Positions 50,622-61,910 of a stretch of 64,000 bases of DNA are shown piece by piece; position 1 is the first letter of the stretch; the number at the start of each line of letters is the position of its first letter. This DNA comes from Thamnaconus septentrionalis (Eukaryota > Chordata > Actinopteri > Tetraodontiformes > Monacanthidae). The notes under the pieces were generated by a model. The model saw only the letters and a list, made by a program, of their open reading frames with translations. It ran no database searches and was not told the origin of the DNA. The stretch covers positions 8,863,361-8,927,360 of the forward strand of contig CM020501.1 in NCBI GenBank assembly GCA_009823395.1, written 5' to 3'. The position numbers were made by a program, and so were the translations under genes.

Positions 50622-52763
50622 GTGCGTGCCTTGCTAATTCCAACACAGGTTGACTGAGTTTGCTGCTTGTCTACAGCTGCAGCCCTGAGGCAGCGAGGAT
50701 GGAAGGAAGTGGACAAGCCCAAACAGCCACTCTGTTAGTTAGTTCCTACAGCATTGATCACTGGGCCACTTGATTGCCATAGTGGTTGCTTTACTGCCTT
50801 GCTGAGGGGCGCTTCGATGCAGTTTAAAAGGAGGAGGATGGGAAAAAAACAGGTGATGTTTAAATTCATTTAAGTGGCTCTTCCAGGAATTTCAAGTGTA
50901 CGGTCGAACGGCCCTTGAAGATAACACTGTTCACGTCGGATAAGTTTATGCAAACAAGGACCAACGGCAGAAGAGTATAAGCACACCTCCGCTAGCAGTT
51001 CCCTCTCTGCATTTCATCATTCAGTATTGCCACATGTCATCGCGAGCTGCTTATTGAGCATTACTACAACTAACTACAACACATTCTTAAGGAGATTAGA
51101 TTATTTATTTATTTTTGAAATATTCAAAGAGTAAGTCAATGAGGGCATTTGCCCAAATTCACAATCAGTTTGTGCAGAACGGACGTGCAAGCACAATCAT
51201 TTAGGTCACTCAGTGTTGAACTAGTGCTAAAGGTTAACCAGCAGACTGTTTCCACATGCAGCAACAACTGCACAATTTGGTTTGAATGTGATTGTGTATT
51301 GGCGTGCAAGAGGCTTTTACCCTTCAAGTAGGTCAACATCCTTTTTTTACGCAATGGCTGATTTATGTAAAACAGAAGCAAGTGTTTATGTTAAAGGGTT
51401 CATTTTGTCTCAACAGGATCTGTGCTGCAGTTAGAGCGCCTCCCCCTTTCTCCCTCTGCTGCCTCCCCTCCCCCATTCTGTGTAAAAACAAATCTTCTTT
51501 TCTGCTCTGAGCCTGAAACTATTGAGTCAACAAATGTCACCGCAGCAAGGCAGGGGCTGCTGCAAAAAGAGGTGGGGTCTTCCTTTAAGCCCTAACTGAA
51601 GATAAAGGCAGATTATTTTCAGACATGACCCACCTGTTCAAAGAAGTGGAATTGCAGAGTAAGGCAAAGGGGGGCGTTGTGGTCGGTGAAACTTTTTTTT
51701 TTTTCAAACATGAAATTGTGGTCTATTTTTTTTCAGTGAACTTTAAGGTATTTTCATGAAGATCTGTATCATATACTGACCTTTAAGATGAGAGGTTTGA
51801 GCACAAACTCCCCTGTGTGTGGACAAAACATGAAAAACCCCACCAGCTGAACCACATCTAAAGAAGTAGGAGCTTTTTGCTCTTGCACTACCTACGCGGT
51901 GTTGAATTAACAACTTTCCGTGACCTATTTTTTTTCTTTTTAAATTGCCCTCACCACGTTTTTTTTTTCCTTTCTCACACACTGCTTTCTCTATCTGTCT
52001 CGAGCCCACGTGGCGAGTGTCAACAGGAGGTGGGTCTTGGCAGAGACATGAAGCAAAGGCCTGCACACAGGCTAGAGAGTTGTCTTACACTCCACTCTAA
52101 AAATGAACCAGCCGCCTTTATCAGCCGTGGCGCGCCAAAATAAGACGCGGCCGTTACAAACGGGCCAATTGCTCAACTGGTCCGACCTCGAATGGCTGAT
52201 GTGAAATGTTCTCAGCAAATGTGTCTATTGCACCACTGTGGAACTTCCTCAAGACGGAGAAAGACAGAAATTGAAAGAAGGAAGTCAACGTACACGGTGC
52301 AAAAAGGAGGGAAAAAACCCTGAATCACCCGGCTTCCTGTCTACTGCAAGGAAGGGGGTGGCGGCATCTTCTGCTTAGCCACAGTCAGACAGTTGAGACC
52401 AGTGCAATATTCTACACAGAGTGCACATGGGGGAGGAGTCCTGTCCTGCACTGAATCCACTCCAGTGCTTGAGGGCAGCCATTATATAGTGTTCACTATT
52501 GTGTGCAACTGAGGGAAGAAGAAAAAAAAAGAGGAGGGAGCAAAAGGAGGAGAAGGAAACCTGTGTCTTTGTGCTGGAAAGACTCAGCAGGAAAGTGATC
52601 TTGTGATTATTTGAGTTTGCCAGCATCGCAGGACCTTTTTACCCCCGTCTGACTCGGGGGCAACATCTTCCCCTGAGCCTTCTTTTGCCAAACGCCGGAG
52701 TCACATACGGGCGTTCTCAGACCGGCAAACAGCGACACCCGGGCTACTCCTGATGATGAGAGC

Positions 52764-52771
52764 TGACGTCA
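52764..52771 (+). promoter_or_regulatory. cAMP-response element TGACGTCA at the tet2 promoter
   Basis: This is a perfect 8-base CREB/ATF consensus palindrome at the 5' part of the recognised tet2 exon. The human exon, as I recall, has GACGTCA in the equivalent place. It could act in the core promoter or lie within the transcript, depending on the start site. Confidence 0.55.
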
Positions 52772-52782
52772 GAGCGGGCTCC

Positions 52783-52851
52783 ATGAATATTGATGTGGAG
52801 GATAGTCTGTTTCATAGAAGAACAGAGAGAGGCAAGATGGCTGCCCTTTAG
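52783..52851 (+). CDS. Upstream ORF in tet2 exon 1 (22 codons), with nested 4-codon MAAL uORF
   Basis: ATG at 52783 opens a 22-codon frame ending at TAG 52849-52851. A second in-frame ATG at 52837 gives just Met-Ala-Ala-Leu before the same stop. Two further in-frame ATGs lie upstream at 52753 and 52756, so the uORF could be 32 codons if transcription starts earlier. In the human exon, as I recall it, the ATGAATATT start also exists but stops sooner, while the ATGGCTGCCCTTTAG minimal ORF is identical. This suggests translational control of tet2. It is not expected to make a functional protein. Whether ribosomes use it is unknown. Confidence 0.5.
   Translation: MNIDVEDSLFHRRTERGKMAAL
52834..52845 (+). 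promoter_or_regulatory. YY1-like motif AAGATGGCTGCC in tet2 exon 1
   Basis: The sequence matches the YY1 core AAGATGGC, which often sits just downstream of transcription starts in genes without a TATA box. It overlaps the minimal uORF start codon, so conservation here could reflect either role. Confidence 0.5.
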
Positions 52852-54650
52852 GATTTGTTAAAGAGGATATTCAGACGGTTTGTTGGAATTTCTACACCGT
52901 GGAGCGACCTGAAAAAGGAGGTAAGAGCTCACTTAGTATGTTTACACTGCGCTCACCCTTTCCCCCTCTGAGTGGGAATGTATTTTTGGTGTTTTGTGGG
53001 GCTGACAAGGAAAAGCAAATGTCCCTCACCGTAAAAGCAAGAGCCAACATAATAAGGAGGGGATATTAGATAAAGCTACTCCAACATGGCTGACGATTTT
53101 CTTTCTTTTTTCGCCGGCTGTTACTGGCAGACACCTTCTGTTTTCTACCACCATTCGCCGTGCTCGGCCACAACTGATCATTTTTACTGTTTTTTTAATT
53201 TCGTCAGGGAAAAAATGGGGTATGTAAACTGTTTGCTTTGAGCCTTTTTTTCCTTCAAGCATAATTTAAATGCCCGTATGAAGCAGGGCTCCTTCCCTCC
53301 ACATATGAGCTTCTGCTTCTTCTTTTTTTTTTTTTTGTTTTTTTTTAATTATTTCACATTTAACATTTGAGCCAGGTTTGTTTGAGTGGGTGAGTAATTG
53401 CATGTTTTAAGATAAAAATATGTATTTTCATATTTATGTGAATTATTAGCAACCACTGATGAGTGCATAAAAAAATGCCTTGTCAGAGTTATTCTTGAAT
53501 AACTCGCATTAGCTTTATCATGTTGATGTCCATGGATGGGTATTTTTTTCAACTGTTTAGAAAAGAGGCCGCCTGTATGAGAGTAAAAGTCTATTGCCGA
53601 TCTGTCCAGCCATAAGTGCCGTGTGCCTTCACAGCAGTAGAGCTGGGTTAGCTTCTGGCTTTGTGTATCTCTGTTAATCAGCTTTCATTGCTTTCACCGC
53701 TGAATGACAAGCAGACACAAAGGCAAAGCCCAAGAAGAGGCAAAGGGGAAGAGAGCTGTGTGTTGAAGAGAGTAGTAAATGCAGACACGGTCAGAAAGCT
53801 CTCAAGGAAATGAAACTCAATCCTACTGCACCATTAACTGGGCAAACAAGAATGGTTATTACCGAGCAGGTTTAACTTCTTTTTTTTGTCCAAGAAAAAA
53901 ATAGAGGCTAAACAGAAGACTGCTTTCAGAGTGCAAAAAACAATTGTTTTCTTCAGAAGTGAGAAATTTTTCTTGCATAAGCTGGTAAATATCACAACAG
54001 TGATGTTTATTGATGAAGAAACCGAGCTATTGATAAAATAGATTATTGGCAATACAAGGAGCAATCTGTTGTGAGTTTTTATATTGTAAAGGTGCCAGGG
54101 TAAAAGCAGCATTTGAATCGAATACTCCACTGATTAAAACAGAAATATGTACTGAAAGAGTTGAAATGGAAAGCCAGGCAATTTGACAGTTTATGGGTCC
54201 TGTATTAGCTCTTTTTTTTTTTTTTTAAACCACGTGACAATGACACTTGAGTTCAATCTCTGAGTGAAGATCAAACATCAGGGGGCCATTCAGATTACTA
54301 TCTAAATGGCCCATTAGTATAAAACTCATCTCCCAGTTTGTGTATTGGGCTTGTGTATTCCATTGACTGCGATCGTAATGTAACCACATGGCCTCAGGTG
54401 AGAAGTAAAGTAAAGGTGTGCCTGTAGGGCCAGACCGTAACGTCCGACCTTTAACTGGTTCATCTGCAGATGCAATGCAGGAATACAGGTTGGTTGTAAA
54501 ACGAAAACTTCTAAAGCAGCCAGTGAAGACGGTTGTAGAAGAAACAGCTGTGGGGATAAATGAACTGAGACACAAAGACACCAAGGAACCATCAACAAAA
54601 GCCAGGTGCTTGTCAAATGAATATCAAACGGTCAATAAGCTTCTTATATA

Positions 54651-54651
<1 letters not shown>

Positions 54652-54682
<31 letters not shown>
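54652..54682. repeat. (AT)n microsatellite
   Basis: About 15 AT units in tet2 intron 1. Confidence 0.93.
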
Positions 54683-54687
<5 letters not shown>

Positions 54688-57600
54688 GCCAGCCAGTGAC
54701 AAAGGATGCTGTTCTCCACAAACCAAACTCTTTATCTTTGCTCTGAATTCAACGTTTGATTGGAGATTTTTGTCCACACATGTCGCATTTCTGCGGTTGC
54801 CTCCGAGGACTCATGTTGCCCACATGCCGAATAAAGATCTGCTTGTTCTGGAAAGAGAATCCAGTGCTATTAAATTCATGTTAACTGTCAGAAAACTTTC
54901 ACACCAGCAATGTTGGTGTGCCCTGGTGGCTGCATTTCAAAACAGCAACACGTACAAAAACAGTCGCAATCTTGCAACGGTTGTCCTTTTGTCTTTTGAA
55001 ATACACATGGAATGATTTCAGCCTGTATTCAGCATAACAGTTTAGATAAGCAAGGGCTTTAGCCGGGTGTTTACTTTTGGAAGCTCATGCTACTATTTGC
55101 GACAGTCAAGTCAGTTTCACAGCATAAAGGATTTAACACATGTACAGAAATCAATAAATGAGCACTCAATCTCACTGTTTTTAATTAGCATCCGCATGGC
55201 TGCTCATACATACAGCAACTGAAAAGGCACCACAGCATTACTGGGCCTATGGATAGCTTCATGTTGGGGGGAAGGGCAAGAAAGATCAATCACAGGCACA
55301 TAGCTTCTTCTGTCCATCCACACCTACAGATAAAGCTGTGCGTTTGGCTTGCTCCTTCGTCATGGCCGTAAGTCCCCTTTATGTCACTCCCAGGGCAAAG
55401 ACAATATCACCTTTGGGAAGAATGTCCAGTTGCCATAGCGTCCAACAACAATGCTGTCCACTTACAATACCCAAGCCCTCACCCAAGCCCTAACCTCTGA
55501 CCCTGCTCCAGCCAGCCCACGCTTCATATTTCCACTGTGGGCTGCTACACAAGTGACCTAGAGAAACAGGCCCAAAGGCAGGTTAGACATTTTAGACTAT
55601 ACTAGCTACTGCTTGGCTGCCTGGTCAATGGCTTAAATGCTTTCCTCAGACAAAATGGCGAGATACTGAGTGTTGTATTGATTTGTGCAGTATTGATTTC
55701 CCTCTTGTCTGCAATCGGGGGTTGCTTTTCCGTGGAGAGCAAAGGAGGTGCAGAATGGGGTGCTTCTACAACAGAACCTTAAAGCCAGGAAAGTTGTATT
55801 TAAATAAATAAATAAAGGTAAATGCACAAAACATGTAGCTCGACATATTTCACTTGAATTTTATAAAGCAATGATATAGCACATGGAATAATAGATTTAT
55901 CGATTTGAAAAAAAAATAGAATAGAAAAAAAATAGAAATTTACTTTAGCAGTGAGTAAGAAATGCTTGTTGCACATAAAGCCACAAAAGTTGCTTTACTT
56001 GCAACTAAAGGGTAAAGGTCCATCCCAAAGCCAATCGAAAAAAGATGTCTGATGTAAAACGTGACCTTTCCTCAGTAACAAATGCTTACATCATTTAAAA
56101 ATGGAGTGATGTTTGGGGTTGAGATGTAAAAAAAACGTTACGTGTTACTTCTCTGCAAAACGGACGGTCCCAAGTCTGACTCGCAATCCTCGATGACCGG
56201 GGAGTCGTAGAATGGGCCGACGCCTAATTATAAACTTTGAGCGATAAGGTTCCGTTAAAGTCTCAGGCAGCCATAGGGACTATCGCTGGCCCTGTGAACG
56301 TGTATCGATGTCAGGGTTTACCTCTGGGGTGACACGGCCAGGGCAGCTACTCAAAAGCTTCCTCCACGTGAGCACATGCACATGGCCGCTCTGTTTACAA
56401 ACACTATCCTGGCATTCCGCTGAGAGAGAGGCGAGCAGGACGTTATGTAACCACGAGAAAGCGAATAGCATCCTTTCCCGCCTCTTGCCGATGCCGCCTT
56501 TACTACGCTTGGACGGTGCCTGTGAATGCTGTCTTAAAATTATTTCGAGAGAGGCTAAGGATGAGAAAAGAAGAAAGAAATCGAGAGCTTAGCCAGAATG
56601 ATGGCGTCCGCAGTCCAGCAGGAATTCTGTTATATGCAAGGCTTCCCCGTAGCATGTGGTATCTGACTAAGTGAAGGTTGTAATAAAGCTCTATCAGACA
56701 CCCTTTATACAAGCCAAAACAAATTTTTGTCTATGTTTACAATTATGATCTCACAGGGTGTAAAACTAAAGTAGTATTAAAAGGAAAAGGGAAGAACGCT
56801 TCTAGCCTGGAAAGCCTACTTTTAGGAATATAATAAAAGCAGGAGAAAATTGTTTACAAATGCTACTACATAACGCTACACGAGGATGTGTTGGCAAGCA
56901 AGTAGGAAACCATCACAAGCTGTTAGTATCCTTTGCTGTTCTTTCAAAGCGACCTAACACCATGCTGGAACCACACCTCCTTTGTGTTTGTAAAGGAGCC
57001 AATCAGATCCATTTAAGTTAAGCCTGTAATCATGAGCAGGCTTTGTCAATGCATAATCTCATAATATTGTCTGAAGGATAGCTCACAGGACAAATGCCGA
57101 ATACATCTATTCAACTAAGTCAATAAATAAATAAAAAAAACACGGAACACTGCAACAGAATTTTAATGTCAAGTCTCTCTGTTTCATGAGCTTCTCCATC
57201 TTGGGACTCAGTGGGCTCCATGATAATCTAGACAACTGCTTCTGATGGCTGTTTGCCCTTTATAAAATGGCTGTCAGAGACTGATGGTTGTGCTGCTAAA
57301 AGTTGTCATTGAAAAGGTTAGGCCCCCATGGCCCCCTGTTGTCTGCACAAGGAGCACAAAGACAGACAGCTGGTCCTCAATGTCATTTAATAGCTCAACC
57401 CTACTAAAGGCTTTTGAATGACATCAGTAACTACTTCTTTCGGCCAGTAGTGACTCAAGCCTAATATTAGGTTGCATAAGTAGAATGAACTAGCACAGCA
57501 GCTGGTCCGTTTCCCAAGACTGACAACTTAAAAACAGTTGTACCTGGTATTTACTTGTTCTGGTTTAAATTAATAGTAAAGTCATGGAGCTAAATCTTCC

Positions 57601-59093
57601 TTGTCCACTGTGCGCTCCTCAAGAACCACTGATGATGCACCACAACTATGCAACTGCCTTATAAGGACTGAAGAAATGTTGTTTCATATCTTCACTTTTT
57701 TTTTTTTTTACCATAACGAATAGCTAAAGTGGCTGAAAAAATCCTAAATCCTAAATCCCTTTGCTAAAGCTACAAATCCAAATATCCTTATCTTAAAAGG
57801 ATTTGGGATTCTTATCCAATGATAAAGTCACATGCCTCCCAGCCAGTTTGGAAGGGAAAAGGAATGTCAGCATCAGGAAGTTCAGTTATGGTCAGAACCA
57901 ATAAGGGAAGTCACGTTTCTATGCATCTATTTACCAGATGACAAAGTAGCGCACACTGAATGTTTCACAGTCAAAGTTATTCTTTGCACCGCCACAGGGC
58001 ATTTTTACAGGCCAAGACCTGTGGACACAATCAGATGAAGAAAAAAATAATTCAGCATCTGTTAATCACTTGGCAGAATGTATTTTGCTTCATCACTGGG
58101 GTTCAAACAGAACATTTATTAAAAGTTATATGCAGTTGAACCCGTTTGCAAAATGAAAGTTGATGACTGAGTGTTTGGGTTGACACGCATAAATGCAAAT
58201 GTGGGCTTCTGAAGACAAGGTGCTATTGATTTACTGGTAGGATCAGTGGGGTAAAGCACATGTGTGCACCATGGCAAAGCACACTGTTCTGTAGTAAGCC
58301 ATGCTGGGGTAATGTTTAGACCAGATGGGCTTTGGAGCTCTCATAAGATGGTTGCCTAGGCTACCATGCAGTCTGAAATAAATTAACTTTGCTCTGCGCA
58401 CAGTTCATCAAGTTAGATATATTGACTGATGCGCAGACAAAGGGGCTGGAAGGGAAATGAGATGAGGCTTGTACGAGAAAAGTGCAGCACTGTGAACATA
58501 CTGGGGGCAGGCTAGAGGGTTTGTATGCTTTTTTTTTTCTCCCCATTTTCCTTCTTAATTAGCATCTCCGCGTGATGAAGCCAGAAGACACAGAAAAAGG
58601 TTTAGCCTCTCTGTAACATTTGCATAGGTTGTTTCCTGCATTGCAGCTTAAGGTAGAATGTCTTTGTGGTTGATGGCTGATGAGGTATGAAAATTCAAGA
58701 CAGACAGGTTTGTGAAGGTAGCCCTGAGCTAATGTAGTGTTAGTCTCCTTTGAAGACATAAGGATCAAAAACAATGTGTGAATGGCAATGCACTTTACTG
58801 TATTAATAAGATGTTTTTGTTCGAGACAGTTTGTGGCTGTTATATCTACCATGGCTTTGGAACTGCTTTGCAGTAGACCACAGATTTCACCATCATGACA
58901 AAAGCAGTTAGTTGGTTAACTAACCTGCATGCCTGCATGCTGTTTCGTGTGGGAGTAGTTACACGGCACAAAAATACCTGCTGAACAAGTTTTGTCAGAA
59001 AAGTAGACGCTAAATAACAAGTCACTGGGTTGTTTTCATGTCAATGTCAAGGCACTGACATCTTGCAGACTGAATCCTCTGCTTAGATACTCA

Positions 59094-59207
59094 TTCATTC
59101 ATTCATTCATTCATCTTCTATACCCGCTTATTCCAATTCAGGGTCACGGGGGTCTGCTGGAGCCTATCCCAGCTGTCTTAGGGCGAAGTCGCCAGTTCAT
59201 CGTAGGG
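59094..59207 (-). mobile_element. 5'-truncated SINE copy, minus strand, with internal deletion
   Basis: Reverse-complemented, this reads from CCCTACGATGAACTGGCGACTT to the (GAAT)n tail. About 22 bases (GTCCAGGGTGTCACCCTGCCTT region) are missing between two CTT words, so the deletion may be microhomology-mediated. Perfect 15-base duplications CTGCTTAGATACTCA flank it at 59079-59093 and 59208-59222, indicating a young insertion. Confidence 0.9.
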
Positions 59208-61873
59208 CTGCTTAGATACTCAACACTACTAATTTAAAATATAGCTTGAAGTATTTTTTCATACATCTGAGGACAGTGTAGAACTGTGATGTAGATTTGC
59301 AATGTGAACTGTCTAAATAAACAAAACAAATGTCAACAAGTTAGCAAGTGGGGGTTTTAAGCCGTGAAAAAATCATCAGCTATAACAAGTCAGGTTAAAG
59401 CTGTAATGTTCCTATTTTTGAGTAATAATATTTTATTCGTTTATTATTCTTTTGCATTCTTGTCCATGGCCTCCTGAGTTGTACAAGACAAAACGTCCTG
59501 AGCCTGACAAAAACATTACAGAATATCTCAGATATTTTTTTTTAATTATTATAATCAATATATTACATATATTATTATCAAGATATTACTTTGCCGTTGT
59601 GGCTCCAGTTTATCTTTGCTGTCTTTTCCCGTGCCCTAATCTTTTAACCCTGAGGAAGCTCTGCTCGTTAACCAAAACAGTTTTTGTCCTTGTCTCAAAC
59701 AGACTATTTTACTTTCCGTCAGATAAATTTTACATTGTTTTTCCTTCAAAATAAAGGATATGATTATGGTGGCAATCAAAGGGAACAATGCATAAAATCA
59801 GACTGAGGAACCTAGAAATTAAATTATAAAAAAAAAAATGAAGCAATCTTTTAATTACAATCGTCAGTGTTCCTACTCATGGATGATGATAAAAATCATT
59901 GTACCATTAACAAAAGAGTAGATCCTAAGCGTAATTAACTTTTCTTTAAGAGCTGCATTAGGACAATTCTATTTTCTGCAAAGCATTGCATACAAAAAGT
60001 AATTACTACTGGGTTGATTGTACATTTTTTGTTACAGGCTATCATAACAAAGTCAACTCAAACTCAAAGAAAATAAACTTCCTTAAAAATATTTGACATA
60101 GATAAAAGATTCCTAAATAGGGCACTCTGAACGTCTAAAATGAGAAAGAAAAAAAGGCATGCAGCACAAGGATTGAGGCAGGGAATCTCCACGAGTCAGA
60201 CACATCTGTCTTGCATTAGACATAAAGAACAATGAAAATCGTACAGACGTCTCCTATGGGAGGGGGAGGAGGCTCTCTCGGGGAGAAATTACAAACAGAA
60301 GTGTATGTCCTCTGTTTGTGCTTAATCTGTTCATCTTGTTTGAAAGGAAAAAATGTGAACATCATGTTGCTGCTTACAAAACCGAAAAAAAAGAAGATAA
60401 ACACAGCTATAGATGGCTACACGACGTGATCTTGTTGCGATGGAGATGCTGGAGATGAACTTTAAAAGGTAAAACACAATATTGTTCTTCAACACTGAAA
60501 TTTGCAGCAAGATGCAGCAACTGGCAGACATGTCCTGCTTTTGGTCATCCAGAAGGGGAGAGACACACAGAGAGACAGTGAGAGAGCGGGAGAGAAGAGA
60601 GAGGGAAGAAAGAGAGAGACCTTTTGCTGTAAAGAGTCATGTGACAGAGCCAAAGTGACATCACAGTGTAATTATTAGGTACAATGGGCAGCAGCAGGAA
60701 ACAGCAATTCTCTATCTGATAGAAAAATAAGACCTGGGATTGACCTATTCACTTGTTACACAGCTACATTTCCACCAATAGAACACCAAGAACAATGACG
60801 TCGCGCAACCACTTCACTTGACTTCAGAGAGAAATAAAGGCAGGTTAACGCACTGATAACTGGAAAACTCCAACTCATGGCACATTTACACCCAGACCAG
60901 CAAAGTTAAACCACATAGGTGATGGTACAATGAAATAATACTTGCCTGGATGGTGTGCCCATGAAATCCATTGTTTTACCAGTCTGAGACAAGAAACTAT
61001 GTATAACAATATTCAGGCTAGATAATTCATTGAAATTTTTAAATTTTTCCAATTATTTGCTTTTGTTCCCCAGACTGAGTGGAGCATCTCCAACGTTAAG
61101 AGTGATAGAATTTTGATAGGGGTGGGGTGGTGTACTTGGGCAACCATGTGAGGCTCATTGTGCACAATGCATGTGCACGCCATGTGACATGTATCACAAG
61201 TGTGAAGTGCCTAACTGAGAGACTCCAAGAGATCCAGAACATGAATGTGCATCTGTTGTGTGAAGCCTAATGAACATTTGACGACCAGCAGCGACACATG
61301 CGACAGGCACTTCACTTTGAGCTGCATGACTCAGTTGGCTCTGAACTTCATGGCTTACTAGTCCAAATTCATCTCCAATTAAAATGACCCCCTTAGTTTG
61401 CATGTTTGCTACATGCCAACTTGTACTCTGGACATACAGATTTCTAAAGAAAAGAAAAATAAAGAATAATACAAAAACAAATACAATACAAAATCTATAT
61501 ATGTGAATTTGCATTTGGGATAAAACAAAGAAAAAGTTATTTCAGGTGTAGTATATATTTGTTTTGCCAAAACTAAGATAAACAAGGAAGTACATTTGGT
61601 TTTAATTTCAATTTCAAATTGTACTTTTTGAATCTTTGATGTTTATGTCGCCATCTGGTAGGAGCTCTTGTGAAAAATGTTGTCTGAGGTCAGGTTGCAG
61701 AGCAACAAAACCAGCTCTATATTTACAAGAGAGTTTTAAAGAAGGCAAGTCATCTGACCTAATTACACTGGTATGGATCACTAAGGATAAGGTTTCCCTC
61801 GCAGTCCTGCTGCCTAATGTCAGAACTAAGTCCAGTCTGTCAAGACTTTTGCCATTGAAACATGCCCATTCAT

Positions 61874-61877
<4 letters not shown>

Positions 61878-61909
<32 letters not shown>
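61878..61909. repeat. (CA)n microsatellite
   Basis: About 16 CA units in tet2 intron 1. Confidence 0.93.

Positions 61910-61910
<1 letters not shown>

Larger units (their letters stand above)
29480..52740. other. Intergenic region between divergent cxxc4 and tet2
   Basis: No gene is recognised in this 23 kb. It contains CpG-dense DNA at about 29.5-30.6 kb that may belong to the cxxc4 promoter, microsatellites (29.6, 29.7, 32.5, 32.7, 34.3, 35.3, 48.9 kb), a hAT MITE (36365-36633), a LINE/SINE-like tail (43560-44208), a CTCF-like site (41543), a 20-base palindrome (42819) and a hairpin (50584). The 163-residue open frame at 34709-35200 has no recognisable feature. From 37.2 to 41.2 kb and 44.3 to 48.2 kb I see nothing specific beyond AT-rich single-copy-looking DNA. 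Confidence 0.7.
52745..52920 (+). other. tet2: tet2 first (non-coding) exon
   Basis: I recognise this as 5' UTR exon 1 of tet2, the 5-methylcytosine dioxygenase gene. From memory, human TET2 exon 1 contains ATGAATATTGATG, then GAGG and, further on, AAGATGGCTGCCCTTTAGGA followed by TTTGTTA. All of these occur here in the same order and similar spacing (52783 onward and 52834-52860). The exon ends GAAAAAGGAG followed by GTAAGAGC, a strong donor at 52921. The orientation, divergent from cxxc4, matches the vertebrate order. The 5' end is approximate. No coding exon of tet2 appears before the right edge; its long first coding exon would have been an obvious open frame. Confidence 0.82.

Noticed and set aside
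61649..61661. CTCF-like word CGCCATCTGGTAG
   Set aside because: One mismatch at a conserved position; not listed as a feature.
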